DNA of 64,000 nucleotides from JANNUT01 sp046331425 (GTDB taxonomy: Bacteria; Acidobacteriota; Polarisedimenticolia; J045), in assembly GCA_046331425.1 (NCBI GenBank), contig JAXLQU010000008.1, positions 62,001 to 126,000 of the forward strand, written 5' to 3'. This document shows, one piece after another, positions 1 to 9,055 of this stretch; the stretch's first letter is position 1; the number at the start of each line of letters is the position of its first letter. The notes beneath the pieces are model-generated. The model was given only the letters and a program-made list of their open reading frames with translations, had not been told where the DNA came from and made no database searches. A program made the translations under genes and the position numbers.

Positions 1-429
1 GTGTAGCTCTGCACGCCGCTTGGGCCGGCGGATGTCGATGATGTGCGCGGCGCCACGTTCGGCGGCGGCGCAAAACTCTGGCTGATCGCTCAGCGATTCA
101 TGCAGCCCGTTGACCACTCCAATCCCCTGCTCGAGCGCATCCAGCAGCGGTGCGCGGAGCGCGTCGGGCAGCACGCCGCCCGATGTCGCGACGCCGACCA
201 CGCACCATTGGGGATGCAATCCGGCCGCGAGCATGGCGCGCAGCGATGCAAAGGTCGGAATACCGCGGGCGCGGCCGTCGAGCAACTCACCCGCATCGTG
301 CCCGGCACCACGTCGATCGATCAGCGCGATCAACGCGTATCGACTCGGCCCGCGCACCAGCCCATGCGCGGTCTTGGCATCGGGAGTCTGGAACGCATCG
401 AGCGTCAGGATTGCAGCGGTGTCGCGCAT
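1..429 (-). CDS. DUF1611-family protein, N-terminal part (runs off the left edge)
   Basis: Reading the minus strand from ATG at 429 gives 143 uninterrupted codons to the window edge. The translation has features typical of the N-terminal Rossmann-like domain of DUF1611: TPDAKTAHGLVRG near residue 16, then LIDRRGAGHDAGELLDG, a VVGVATSGG loop and VVNGLHE. The family includes DgcN-like proteins linked to D-glutamate metabolism, and its C-terminal half, missing here, is a P-loop-like domain. A GTG two codons upstream (435) is an alternative start. It lies on the same strand as the lyase at 522-1502, about 90 bp downstream of that stop, so co-transcription is plausible. The exact substrate cannot be read from this fragment. 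Confidence 0.75.
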   Translation of the reverse strand, partial: MRDTAAILTLDAFQTPDAKTAHGLVRGPSRYALIALIDRRGAGHDAGELLDGRARGIPTFASLRAMLAAGLHPQWCVVGVATSGGVLPDALRAPLLDALEQGIGVVNGLHESLSDQPEFCAAAERGAAHIIDIRRPKRRAELH

Positions 430-521
430 GGACACGCGCAGGATAGCCTGATCGGTGCGGCGTGAGGGGATTCTCTACCCGCGAGTGAGCTTACGAGCTA
501 CGCCCTCGAGCAGCCGATCGA

Positions 522-1502
522 CTACGCGCTCGGCCGCGCTCCCGCTTCTTTGTTCGGGTCGGAGGGAACATGAATCACCGGCCCGGAGCGAATCACGTTG
601 GAACGCAATCGCTGATCGAGGATCTCTTCCGCGCGACGGCCGGCCTCGATCAGTTGATGCACGTCGATACCGGTCAAAACCCCCATCTCCGTGAGCACCG
701 CCACGAGATCTTCCGTGCAGGTGTTGCCGGTGAATCCCGCGTGATATTTGGCAGCACCGGTCGCCGGCTGACCGCCGATCGCGCCGATCGAACTGTCGAC
801 GTAGCGCACCCCCAGCTCGAGCATCGCGATCGAGTTCACGACACCGGTGCCGCGCGTGTCGTGGAAGTGAGCGATGAATTCGGCCTTCGGAAAGAGCGCC
901 ATCAACTCGCTCACCCGCTCGCGCACCAACCGCGGGTTGGCCACACCGGTGGTGTCGCCAAGCATGATCGTGTGAGCTCCCTCGTCGAGATAGAAGCGAA
1001 CCAGCTTCGCAACGTCGGCAGTGGTGACGTCGCCCTGAACCGGGCACCCGTAGACGGTTCCGGCGCAGCCGATGATCTTCACGCCGCGAGCGTGGGCGCG
1101 GCGCATGATCGCGGCGTGCTCGGCCATCGCGTCGGCATGACCCATGCGGAAGTTGAGTTGGTTGTGCCGTTCGCTGGTCGAGATCATCAGGATGATTTCG
1201 TCGGCGCCGTACCCTTCCTCGATGCAGGTCTCCAGCCGCTCGAACCCTTTGATGTTGGGCATCAGCACCACGCACGACAAGCCGGGCCGGCGCTCGATCC
1301 GGCGCAACACCTCGGCCGCGTCGGCAAACTGCGGCAACAGCTTGGGGTGCGAGAACGAGGTGATCTCGATCTTCTTGAAGCCAGCGCGCACCGCACGGTT
1401 GATCATCTCGACCTTGTGCTCGGTGGAGACCAGCATCGGCATCGATTGCAGGCCGTCGCGAGCCCAGCATTCGCAAACGATCACTTCGTTCGGGAGCGGC
1501 AT
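522..1502 (-). CDS. HMG-CoA lyase-like TIM-barrel enzyme (HMGL-like family)
   Basis: A 326-residue protein starting at MPLPNEV, preceded by a GAGGAA ribosome-binding site. Its HMGL-like barrel features are ARDGLQ near residue 14 (catalytic Arg and metal-binding Asp), CAGTVYGCP, MLGDTTGVANP and HFHDTRGTG (metal-binding His residues). Members cleave or form carbon-carbon bonds next to a CoA thioester, and HMG-CoA lyase acts in leucine and ketone-body breakdown. The loop carrying the catalytic Cys in classical HMG-CoA lyase (GGCP) reads IGGQPATG here, so the Cys is absent. It may act on another acyl-CoA or use a different base. The small gene at 1514-1804 ends 11 bp upstream, indicating one operon. 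Confidence 0.75.
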   Translation of the reverse strand: MPLPNEVIVCECWARDGLQSMPMLVSTEHKVEMINRAVRAGFKKIEITSFSHPKLLPQFADAAEVLRRIERRPGLSCVVLMPNIKGFERLETCIEEGYGADEIILMISTSERHNQLNFRMGHADAMAEHAAIMRRAHARGVKIIGCAGTVYGCPVQGDVTTADVAKLVRFYLDEGAHTIMLGDTTGVANPRLVRERVSELMALFPKAEFIAHFHDTRGTGVVNSIAMLELGVRYVDSSIGAIGGQPATGAAKYHAGFTGNTCTEDLVAVLTEMGVLTGIDVHQLIEAGRRAEEILDQRLRSNVIRSGPVIHVPSDPNKEAGARPSA

Positions 1503-1513
1503 CGGTTCCTCGT

Positions 1514-1804
1514 TCAGCCGGTCGGATCGTCCGACGCGATCCGTCGGCGAGCCTCCTCGACATGGAATACGTGGGTGCGAAACGTGATGGCAACGGCCTC
1601 GATGTTCCCTTCCAGAAGGAACGGCAGCCCGAGTTCGTGATTCGAGGCGCGCGCCAGAAGCGCGGCCGGCTCGTCGTGTGCCGCCGAGACGCCGGCATCT
1701 TCGTGTTCGACATGTGAGAGCGCGTCGAGCACCTCTCGGACGCGATCCGGTTCGATGTGCGCGCGGGCTGCAATCCGGTCGACCAACTCGGGACGTGGCT
1801 CCAT
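1514..1804 (-). CDS. small conserved protein of unknown function (96 aa)
   Basis: Starts at MEPRPELV with a GGGAGAG ribosome-binding site and ends 11 bp before the HMGL-like enzyme. The first 30 residues form an amphipathic stretch (ELVDRIAARAHIEPDRVREV) that loosely resembles the N-terminal helices of HU-like DNA-binding proteins. The C-terminal half has LGLPFLLEGNIEAVAI and ends in an Arg/Asp-rich tail. No cysteines, signal peptide or membrane segment are present. The tight spacing suggests a function tied to the lyase, but none can be assigned. A longer reading frame extends upstream to 2002, but that part is low-complexity Arg-rich and lacks a ribosome-binding site, so I chose the internal ATG. 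Confidence 0.6.
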   Translation of the reverse strand: MEPRPELVDRIAARAHIEPDRVREVLDALSHVEHEDAGVSAAHDEPAALLARASNHELGLPFLLEGNIEAVAITFRTHVFHVEEARRRIASDDPTG

Positions 1805-2101
1805 GAGCAGCTCTCCCTTTCCCGGCGAGGGTCGAAAAGGCCGGCCGCCCCCGCGGACAGGTGCGCCAGTACACCAATCGTCAACCGTCGGCGTCAAGAG
1901 GTAATGAGGGCGACTACCCGCGGACAAGCGTTCGGGCGACCGGCGGCGCCGCCTCCCCTGGCCAGTCTGGGGGCGGAGCCTGCAGGCCCGCCGCAACCTC
2001 ACTCGTCCCGATTGCCCACTCGCGGTAGTCTTGCGCCGGCCACTGTGAAGACGGCCGATCGGTCAACCGAAGGCCTCTCGAATCATCAGTCTCTCAACCC
2101 C

Positions 2102-3919
2102 ATGGAGCCGTCCGCGACACCCATGTCATTGGCCCCCAACACACAACTCGGTCCATACCTAGTCAGCGAACTCCTCGGAGTCGGAGGCATGGGAGAGGTC
2201 TACCGGGCGCGCGATTCACGCTTGGACCGCGATGTCGCGCTGAAGGTGCTCTCGCACAAGAAGATCAAAAGCCCCGATCACAAACAGCGGTTCGTGCTCG
2301 AAGCGCGAGCGGCCTCGGGCCTCAATCACCCCAACATCATCACGATCTACGACATCGGTTCGGTGGGCGAGATCGACTTCATCGCGATGGAGTACGTCGC
2401 CGGCAAGACACTCGACGCCACCATCCCGCCGAATGGACTGAGGTTGCCGCAGGTACTCAAGATTGCGATCGACGTCGCCGAGGGGCTGGCAGCAGCACAT
2501 CGCGCAGGAATCGTGCACCGCGATCTGAAGCCGGCCAACATCATGGTGACCGATGACGGCCGCGTGAAGTTGCTCGACTTCGGTCTGGCCAAACTCGTGG
2601 AATCGACCGGCGTGACCGAGATCAACGATCCCGAAGGGGCCACCAGTTCCGCCCCGCTCACGGTCGAGGGCGCGATCTTGGGTACGGTTTCCTACATGTC
2701 CCCAGAGCAAGCGGAAGGCCTGCGTGTGGATGCCCGTTCCGATGTCTTCAGCTTCGGAGCGGTGCTCTACGAGATGGTCACCGGCAAACGTGCTTTCACC
2801 AGCACCAGCACGATCTCGACGCTGTCGGCGATTCTCAAGGACGAGCCGGAGCGCGCCAGCTCGATCGTCGCCGGAGTGCCCGAGGAACTCGAACGGGTGA
2901 TTTCACGCTGCTTGCGCAAAGACCCGGATCGTCGCTGGCAAAGCATGAAGGAAGTGGTCATTCGACTCACCGAGTTGAAGGAGGTCTCCGACTCCGGCAC
3001 GTTGCTTCGATCGTCCGTTACCGCTGCCTCAACGCGGCCCGCGGTCTCATCGAAGCGACCGTTGCTGGGCGGGATCGTTGCCGGGGTCGTGATTGCAACA
3101 CTCTTCGTTGCCTGGTGGATCAGCCGGCTGCCCGCCTCGGAAGGCTCGACCGCCGCTGTGGTTGCGACCGACCGAAGCGCTCCATCCAACGGAACTGTTC
3201 TCTCCAAGCCGACACCCGAGATACTCACCAACGATCAGGTCATCGAGATGGTGAAGGCGCGTGTGAGCACGGAAGCGATCATCGAACATATCCAGCGCAC
3301 GAAGTCGCGCTTCGATCTATCGACGACCGAAGTCATTCGACTCTCGCAGGCGGGCGTGCCAGACGCGGCAATCTCCGCGATGCGCGGCCGCGCGCGCTCC
3401 ACGGCGACAAGCGGCGGCCCGGCGATCAAAGACAATCCAAGTGCCAACGATCAGGCGCGCAACAAAGAGGCGGAGACACCCGCAGCACGCGCCTCGCTTG
3501 CCGCCGGGACGATGCTGGCATTGACCCTCGACGACGAGCTCTCGACCGCAAACGCCAAAGAGCGACAACGCGTGCGGCTGAGCGTGGCCAAGAATGTCCT
3601 GCTCGGGTCGACGGTGGTGATTCCCGCGGGCTCGAAGGTAACCGCGACCGTTGTTTCCGTCGGCAAGAAAACGATGTTTCGCCGCACGCCCAAGCTGAAG
3701 CTGCAGCTCGATGCGTTGGAACTTGCCGACGGCCGGTCCGTCGCGCTCAGGGCGACCGCAGCGGCAGATGCAGACTCGAGACGGGGCAAGGAGATCGATG
3801 CGGCCTCATTACTGGGAGCCGCTCCAGATTCAAGCAAGGGCCAAGAACTTACGCTGCCCAAGGGCCAACCGATCACGGCTTATCTTGCCGAGGCCGTGGA
3901 GGTCGGCGCCAAACGCTAG
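2102..3919 (+). CDS. membrane-anchored Ser/Thr protein kinase with C-terminal accessory domains
   Basis: About 605 residues. The N-terminal kinase domain has the glycine loop GVGGMGEVY (residues 26-34), the ATP-binding Lys in VALKVL (K48), the catalytic loop HRDLKPAN (H139, D141) and DFGLA; it runs to about residue 290. A single membrane span (GIVAGVVIATLFVAWW) lies near residues 323-342, so the kinase is cytoplasmic and the rest extracytoplasmic. After the span come a short helical module (LTNDQVIEMVKARVS, then FDLSTTEVIRLSQAGV) and a beta-rich domain starting AGTMLALTLDDELS. Both resemble accessory domains of acidobacterial kinases and exported proteins. ATG at 2123 is an alternative start. 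It is transcribed divergently from the lyase operon. Substrates are unknown. Confidence 0.88.
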   Translation: MEPSATPMSLAPNTQLGPYLVSELLGVGGMGEVYRARDSRLDRDVALKVLSHKKIKSPDHKQRFVLEARAASGLNHPNIITIYDIGSVGEIDFIAMEYVAGKTLDATIPPNGLRLPQVLKIAIDVAEGLAAAHRAGIVHRDLKPANIMVTDDGRVKLLDFGLAKLVESTGVTEINDPEGATSSAPLTVEGAILGTVSYMSPEQAEGLRVDARSDVFSFGAVLYEMVTGKRAFTSTSTISTLSAILKDEPERASSIVAGVPEELERVISRCLRKDPDRRWQSMKEVVIRLTELKEVSDSGTLLRSSVTAASTRPAVSSKRPLLGGIVAGVVIATLFVAWWISRLPASEGSTAAVVATDRSAPSNGTVLSKPTPEILTNDQVIEMVKARVSTEAIIEHIQRTKSRFDLSTTEVIRLSQAGVPDAAISAMRGRARSTATSGGPAIKDNPSANDQARNKEAETPAARASLAAGTMLALTLDDELSTANAKERQRVRLSVAKNVLLGSTVVIPAGSKVTATVVSVGKKTMFRRTPKLKLQLDALELADGRSVALRATAAADADSRRGKEIDAASLLGAAPDSSKGQELTLPKGQPITAYLAEAVEVGAKR

Positions 3920-4081
3920 CGACTCTTCGCCGCTGATCGAGGGCGTGCTTCGGGACCTCCTTGAACGGCGTGCTTTTGGTTGTTCTTCGGCGCCGCAGCG
4001 TGCGCATCGATCGACAGCAACAGATACTCCGGCGCTCGAACAAGCAACCGGCAACCTCACACACGAGAAAGCGATTTGTCA

Positions 4082-5707
4082 GTGAACGAAGCGACCTGCA
4101 CACCCGAACAACGAACGCTGCACGACGAGATCGGCCGGCGCCGTACCTTCGCGATCATCTCTCACCCGGACGCGGGCAAGACCACGCTGACGGAGAAGCT
4201 GCTTTTGTTCGGCGGTGCAATCCAGATGGCCGGCACCGTCAAGGCCAAGAAGAGCAGCCGCCACGCCACCTCGGACTGGATGGAGGTGGAAAAACAGCGC
4301 GGCATCTCGGTGGCCAGCTCGGTGATGCAATTCGAGTTCGCCGGCTGCGTGATGAACTTGCTCGACACGCCGGGCCACGAAGACTTTTCGGAAGACACCT
4401 ACCGGGTGCTCACCGCTGTCGATGCGGCGCTAATGATCATCGATGCGGCGAAGGGCGTGGAGGAGCGAACGATCAAGCTGATGGAGGTGTGCCGCATGCG
4501 CGACACACCGATCATCACCTTCATCAACAAACTCGATCGTGAGGTGCGCGAGCCGATCGCCTTGATCGAAGAGATCGAGAAGGTGCTCTCGATCCACTGC
4601 ACGCCGGTGACGTGGCCGCTGGGAATGGGGAAGGCGTTCAAAGGAGTGTTGTCGCTCAAAGACGGTACGGTGCTGCGCTTCACGCCGGGACAGGAGCGAG
4701 CCGATCAGACCTTTCAGCGACTCGAGTCGACCGACACGCGAGAGATCGCGCGGTCGGTGGGAGTCGATCCAGATCATTTGGTCGAGGAGGTCGAGCTGGT
4801 TCAGGCCGCCTGCGCCGAACGGAATCATCCGGATTTCCTGGCCGGCAAGCAGACGCCGGTCTTCTTCGGATCGGCAATCAACAATTTCGGTGTTCGCGAG
4901 ATCTTGAATGCGTTGGTGGAATGGGCACCGTCGCCGCAGGGGCGCGACGCCACCATCCGGCGCGTCGAGTCGGACGAACCGGCGTTCACCGGATTCGTCT
5001 TCAAGATTCAAGCGAACATGGATCCCAAGCACCGCGATCGGGTCGCGTTCGTACGAATCTGCTCCGGTCGCTATCAACCCGGCATGAAGATCCAAAACCA
5101 GCGCGCCGGGAAAGAACTACGAATCGGCAACGCGGTGACATTCCTGGCCGACAGCCGCGCACGCAGCGAGGAGGCGTACGCGGGCGACATCATCGGCATT
5201 CTCAACCACGGTCAATTGCAAATCGGCGACACGCTGGCCGACGAAGCGGGGCTTGCCTTCACCGGCATCCCCTACTTCGCGCCAGAGGTGTTTCGCGCCC
5301 CGCGTTTGCGCGACCCAATGAAGGCCAAGCAACTCAACAAGGGGCTACGCGAGTTGGGCGAAGAAGGCGCCGTGCAGGTCTTCGATCCGTTGGGCGGCGG
5401 GCGGCTGTTGATCGGCGCCGTCGGGCCGTTGCAATTCGAGGTTGTCGCCGAACGGCTGAAGAGCGAGTACGGCGTCGATGCCGTGTTCGAACCGTCGGCG
5501 ATTACGATCGCTCGCTGGGTCACCTGCGATGAACCGTTGGTATGGACCGAGTTCAAGCGCACGCAATCGATGCGCCTAGGAATCGATGTCGACGGCAACT
5601 CGGTCTTCCTTGCGCCGGACAAGGTTTACCTGAAACTCGCGATGGAGAACTACCCGAAGGTGCAGTTTCACGCCACACGTGAACATGGGAAACGCTTGTC
5701 GACTTGA
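4082..5707 (+). CDS. prfC: peptide chain release factor 3 (RF3)
   Basis: A translation GTPase that recycles RF1/RF2 from the ribosome after peptide release. The 541-residue length is close to the usual ~530. The G1 motif SHPDAGKTTLTEK lies at about residues 27-39, DTPGHEDF is the G3 motif and FINKLDREV contains G4. The RF3-specific sequence EVEKQRGISVASSVMQFEF is present in switch I/II. The GTG at 4082 is the likely start because residues before it (34 codons of the open frame) do not resemble the family. It follows the kinase by 162 bp on the same strand. A bidirectional hairpin terminator follows at about 5800. Confidence 0.93.
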   Translation: MNEATCTPEQRTLHDEIGRRRTFAIISHPDAGKTTLTEKLLLFGGAIQMAGTVKAKKSSRHATSDWMEVEKQRGISVASSVMQFEFAGCVMNLLDTPGHEDFSEDTYRVLTAVDAALMIIDAAKGVEERTIKLMEVCRMRDTPIITFINKLDREVREPIALIEEIEKVLSIHCTPVTWPLGMGKAFKGVLSLKDGTVLRFTPGQERADQTFQRLESTDTREIARSVGVDPDHLVEEVELVQAACAERNHPDFLAGKQTPVFFGSAINNFGVREILNALVEWAPSPQGRDATIRRVESDEPAFTGFVFKIQANMDPKHRDRVAFVRICSGRYQPGMKIQNQRAGKELRIGNAVTFLADSRARSEEAYAGDIIGILNHGQLQIGDTLADEAGLAFTGIPYFAPEVFRAPRLRDPMKAKQLNKGLRELGEEGAVQVFDPLGGGRLLIGAVGPLQFEVVAERLKSEYGVDAVFEPSAITIARWVTCDEPLVWTEFKRTQSMRLGIDVDGNSVFLAPDKVYLKLAMENYPKVQFHATREHGKRLST

Positions 5708-5800
5708 GGCGCGGCCGCTCGCCGAATCAAACCGGCATGCTTGCGCTTGGCTCCGGTGCCCGACCGTCTGACATTGTTCGATATTCGCGCTCAACAGCAA

Positions 5801-5824
5801 AGAGCCCGGCAGGAGCCGGGCCCT
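5801..5824. terminator. bidirectional hairpin terminator between prfC and the Cys-rich gene
   Basis: A GCCCGGC stem (5804-5810), AGGA loop and GCCGGGC (5815-5821) are flanked by AAG on the left and CTT on the right, which extend pairing beyond one mismatch. The hairpin lies between the convergent ends of prfC and the gene at 5889-6275. Read on the minus strand it is followed by CTCTTTGCT; the plus-strand T tract is weak. Confidence 0.6.
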
Positions 5825-5888
5825 TCGCAATTCTCGGAGGCAGGCGTTCGGAAAGACCGTCTGCCAGCACTCCGGGGCGATCAACCGA

Positions 5889-6275
5889 TCAACGACTCTT
5901 GGGAGCCAGCGCTGGCTGAGAGTCACTGGCGACGCAGTTTCTGTAGCAGTTGAAAGCGGTCGTGTTGGCGCGGCTGATACACGACTGGTAGTTGCGTCGC
6001 GCCCCGAATCGCTGGGTATTTGCTTTGCGGACACACAGACCCTGAGCGATCGGGTTCGTGGCGGCCGCCAGGCATGCCGCTTCATCCGCGGCGATTCTCG
6101 CCAGGTCTGCGTCAAGCCGATCCTGGCAACTCTGCTTGTCAACAGCCCACTGGTCTGCACAACTCTGCTGGCACTCCTCGCTGCCACCGGCATAAGCCGC
6201 AGTAGTAGCGCCGCAGATTCCAATCGTGAGGGCTGCCACTGCACAGACCGTTTTCAAAGACGCTGCAATTCTCAT
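5889..6275 (-). CDS. small exported cysteine-rich protein
   Basis: A 128-residue protein starting at MRIAASLK behind a clear AAGGAGT ribosome-binding site. The first ~28 residues form a signal peptide (KTVCAVAALTIGICGATTAAYAGG). The mature part is helical and Cys-rich with paired patterns: CQQSCADQW, SCQDRLD, AACLAAAT, GLCVRK, SCISR and NCYRNC. The spacing suggests disulfide-stapled helical hairpins in the periplasm or outside the cell. I do not recognise a named family. The next gene on the minus strand upstream (M64 peptidase) is 515 bp away, so this gene probably has its own promoter. Confidence 0.7.
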   Translation of the reverse strand: MRIAASLKTVCAVAALTIGICGATTAAYAGGSEECQQSCADQWAVDKQSCQDRLDADLARIAADEAACLAAATNPIAQGLCVRKANTQRFGARRNYQSCISRANTTAFNCYRNCVASDSQPALAPKSR

Positions 6276-6528
6276 TGTCGGTGACTCCTTTGCATTCGGC
6301 GCGACGGGGCGTCGTGCTGCCATATCGCGTTTGCCTTGTAGTTTTCCAACTTTCTGTCACTTGCGGGAACTGTTTCAAACACCAGCCAGGCCACACCGCG
6401 ATCCCGAACTCGGTCCTGGGCAGCGGCAATTAACCCTTAGTGGCGTGGCAAGGCAAGAGAAAAAGAGACTTGGAGCGCTGGCGGCTCCCGCACGCTGTCC
6501 CCGCAACCTGTCCCCGCGGCCCCGTAAC

Positions 6529-6547
6529 GTGTCGACGAAATACCTCG
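6529..6547 (+). repeat. solitary copy of the IS terminal inverted repeat
   Basis: GTGTCGACGAAATACCTCG matches 19 of the 24 bp of the terminal repeats of the insertion sequence at 25294-26594 without mismatch. No transposase sequence lies beside it. It could be a solo end left by excision, the edge of a non-autonomous derivative, or an independent repeat that the IS also carries. Confidence 0.7.
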
Positions 6548-6606
6548 CTCTGGACTCAGCTCACAGACATTGGCGGACAAACACTGGTCCTACCCGGTGG
6601 AGTCCA

Positions 6607-6627
6607 CTGCAATCGTATCGATTGCAG
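6607..6627. repeat. perfect hairpin (8-bp stem, 5-nt loop)
   Basis: CTGCAATC, loop GTATC, GATTGCAG. There is no T tract on either side, so it is not an obvious intrinsic terminator; it could be an operator or an RNA structure. Confidence 0.45.
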
Positions 6628-6790
6628 ATCTCGCAGGGGCGCTTGTGGTGTGCACCGCGACGAGAAGGTACCGCCGTCTCGGATCTGAACCTCACCTGTC
6701 GAGCACAGCCGTTCAGAGCTTTCGGAGCGAAACGTCCCAGTGGTAAGAAGCACCGGGGACCTCTGATCGGATGGATCTCGTGGCCAACCC

Positions 6791-8878
6791 CTAGCGACTG
6801 CAGTACGAGTCTGCGACTCGTGGTCCGCCGCTGGAATTGGAGCCGAGCGTCCCCTCCGTTCCGGCGCCGTTGTCGGCGCTCACCAAGATCGCTAGCAACG
6901 ACCGATCGCCGGTGATGCCAGCGTCAAGATCGTATTGAGTGACTTGTAACAGACCCGCGCCCGCGCTGGAGACGGCGACCGCACAGTCTTTCTTCCCATG
7001 CGACGGGTCACCCACCTTGAACGGTGCGGTCGTCGGCTCGTTGGAGACGTAGACGTTGTAGCGATTGGTGCCCAGATCTTGAAACCGCAATGTCACCGTC
7101 GATCCGGTCTTGGTAACGGTGAGCTGCGGCGCACCGGGACTTCTGGAAACCTCGCCAATTGCAGCGGCCGAGATGGTCCAACTGGTGACGTCGCGGTTGG
7201 CGGCTGTCTTGGCTGGCTTGACGAAGTTCGTGTCGCCGACGACTTCGCACGACAACGTGTAGTCGCCGACGTCGGTAAACGAGCGCGTCAACAGCGGCGA
7301 CCCGGTGGCGACGGTGGTGGGTGTAGGAAACCCAGGCCCCTGCAACTGCCAGGTGATGCTGTTGGTGACCACGGCCCCCACCGCCAAGCGGGTCGTCACC
7401 GCGAAGTCGACGTTTTTCCCAACCGTAGTAGTCACAGGCGATGCAGGTGTTGCCGAGCGTATCGGCGCGGTCGGCGCGACGCGTGGGTGCCCGAAGAAGG
7501 TCAATGCAAAGCGCTGTTTGCAGACGGCACAAAACGGCAGCCCGAGCGCGCGCATATCGCAATCGAAACTCGGGCGATAGATGCACTGCGAGTAGTACTG
7601 GGCTCCACGCACAGGCGCGCCGAGGTCTCCGATCCACTCCGGCCACGCCCCTTGCGACGCATTCAGCGATGAGTTGATCTCGCCGGCGCCGGTACCGCAG
7701 GTGGGATACGACTCGTACTCGTCGGCCAACCCGGCCAACGAATGGCCGAGTTCGTGTACCGCGATTTCGGTGGCCGAGGAGTTGCCTGCCGCATAGACCG
7801 CTCGCGAGCCACCGCACCCGCCGTAGCGTGTGGTGTTGACCATGATCAGCGTGACGTCTTTGGCGGGGGCCCGCAGTTCCGCGGCCACGATGTTGTTCGA
7901 CGACGTGTTGGGGTCGCAGTTCGGCCCGCCGTTGCCGGTCCCGTAGTAGAGGCAGCGGTTACCCGAGTCGCCGCAAGGGTAGCCGGCCTGTGGAAAGCGC
8001 GTGTTCATCGCGGTATCGCGCACGATGTTGCAGTCGCACTGATCGGTCGCGCTTTGCGTCGAATAGGCGTAGACAAGCGTGTAGTTGATGAACGGGTCGT
8101 GCTCGGCATACGGCGTCTTGGAACGGAAATAGTTGACCAAGTTCTGCGCATGCGTCTCCATCACGGTTTTCTCGGCGTGGGTGTACCCATCGGGAACGAG
8201 CACGATGTTGACTCGCTGCTCGGTTTCACCGGCGTTGCCGTAGATCCGGTACTTCTCGGTCTCGCCGTACTCTTCGGGCCAGTGGACGGTTCCCGGGGTG
8301 AGTGGTGCCGACTCGAGCGGCGCGGCGCTGGAGTTTGCAAACGCGAGGTCGGTGTAGACCGCTTCACCTCCTGCTGTCGTGAACAGCTCGGGGCTCAGCG
8401 GCAGGCGCCCGAGTACGATCCGTTCGAGCGCTCCGCGCTTCTGCCGGTAGTAGGCGATCTCGACTCGATCGAATCCGGTTCGCTCCGGGAATTCGACCGT
8501 GAAAGTTTCACGATGAAGCCGGATCGTGTCGCCTTCGACGTGCGCTGCTGCGTCGGCGCCGTGATCGAAACAAAGGCCGGCAACCTCGACGCGACGCATC
8601 ACGAGTTGGCCTTCCGGGCCAAGCAGCTCGACCTCGAGTTGGAACTCGCCTGGCCCGTCGACCCCACGCGGGCCAGGGTCCATTTCGGAACCGCGCCAGG
8701 GTCGGTCCTTGACGGTGTACGCCACGACCCGGGCTTGATTGCGATCGGCCTCGATGCCGATCACGAGCGTGCGCTCGACTCTGTTTGCAAACGGCTGCGG
8801 CGCCGAGGCGTGGGCTGTACTGAAACCGAGCGCCACCATCAGCGCAATGAAGCAGACGTGGCGAGCCTGAGGCGTCAT
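6791..8878 (-). CDS. secreted M64-family zinc metallopeptidase
   Basis: A 695-residue protein with a signal peptide (VCFIALMVALGFSTAHA). Residues ~25-190 form the N-terminal domain usual in peptidase M64 proteins. The catalytic domain follows, starting around VNIVLVPDGYTHAE. The zinc site is HELGHSLAGLADEY, with H375, E376, H379 and D386 as likely ligands and catalytic base. Several Cys pairs (CDCNIV, CGDSGNRC, GGCGG, CAVC) suggest extracellular disulfides. After about residue 490 come Ig/PKD-like beta domains (TTVGKNVDFAV, DVGDYTLSCEV) and a last Fn3-like segment. It probably degrades protein outside the cell, feeding the amino-acid catabolic genes nearby. It is divergent from the CoA-transferase genes. 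Confidence 0.88.
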   Translation of the reverse strand: MTPQARHVCFIALMVALGFSTAHASAPQPFANRVERTLVIGIEADRNQARVVAYTVKDRPWRGSEMDPGPRGVDGPGEFQLEVELLGPEGQLVMRRVEVAGLCFDHGADAAAHVEGDTIRLHRETFTVEFPERTGFDRVEIAYYRQKRGALERIVLGRLPLSPELFTTAGGEAVYTDLAFANSSAAPLESAPLTPGTVHWPEEYGETEKYRIYGNAGETEQRVNIVLVPDGYTHAEKTVMETHAQNLVNYFRSKTPYAEHDPFINYTLVYAYSTQSATDQCDCNIVRDTAMNTRFPQAGYPCGDSGNRCLYYGTGNGGPNCDPNTSSNNIVAAELRAPAKDVTLIMVNTTRYGGCGGSRAVYAAGNSSATEIAVHELGHSLAGLADEYESYPTCGTGAGEINSSLNASQGAWPEWIGDLGAPVRGAQYYSQCIYRPSFDCDMRALGLPFCAVCKQRFALTFFGHPRVAPTAPIRSATPASPVTTTVGKNVDFAVTTRLAVGAVVTNSITWQLQGPGFPTPTTVATGSPLLTRSFTDVGDYTLSCEVVGDTNFVKPAKTAANRDVTSWTISAAAIGEVSRSPGAPQLTVTKTGSTVTLRFQDLGTNRYNVYVSNEPTTAPFKVGDPSHGKKDCAVAVSSAGAGLLQVTQYDLDAGITGDRSLLAILVSADNGAGTEGTLGSNSSGGPRVADSYCSR

Positions 8879-9055
8879 GCTGGACCTCGATGTGGGCGTG
8901 GACCGGTGGGCGGTACCAAGGGCGGGAAGATACGCGGGTGGCGCGCTCGATCAAGTTGAATCTGGGCACTGACGATCCGACGGCGCCAGCGGTATGATCC
9001 GGCACGCAACGCGTCTGGATACCGACTCGGTTCGAGTCCACGAAAGGCACAGAGC

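Larger units (their letters stand above)
6276..6790. other. 515-bp intergenic region with repeat remnant and hairpin
   Basis: No convincing coding frame on either strand. It contains a solitary 19-bp copy of the IS end (6529-6547) and a perfect 8-bp inverted repeat at 6607-6627. Near 6495-6520 two copies of CTGTCCCCGC lie about 15 bp apart. The promoter of the Cys-rich gene must lie in its left part. Confidence 0.5.

Noticed and set aside
570..1640. 356-codon plus-strand reading frame
   Set aside because: It is the antisense of the HMGL-like gene; composition is Arg/His/Asp-rich with no family pattern, while the minus strand carries clear motifs.
7742..8959. 405-codon plus-strand reading frame opposite the M64 gene
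   Set aside because: Shadow frame: no motifs, strongly biased composition, and the minus strand encodes the HELGH site.
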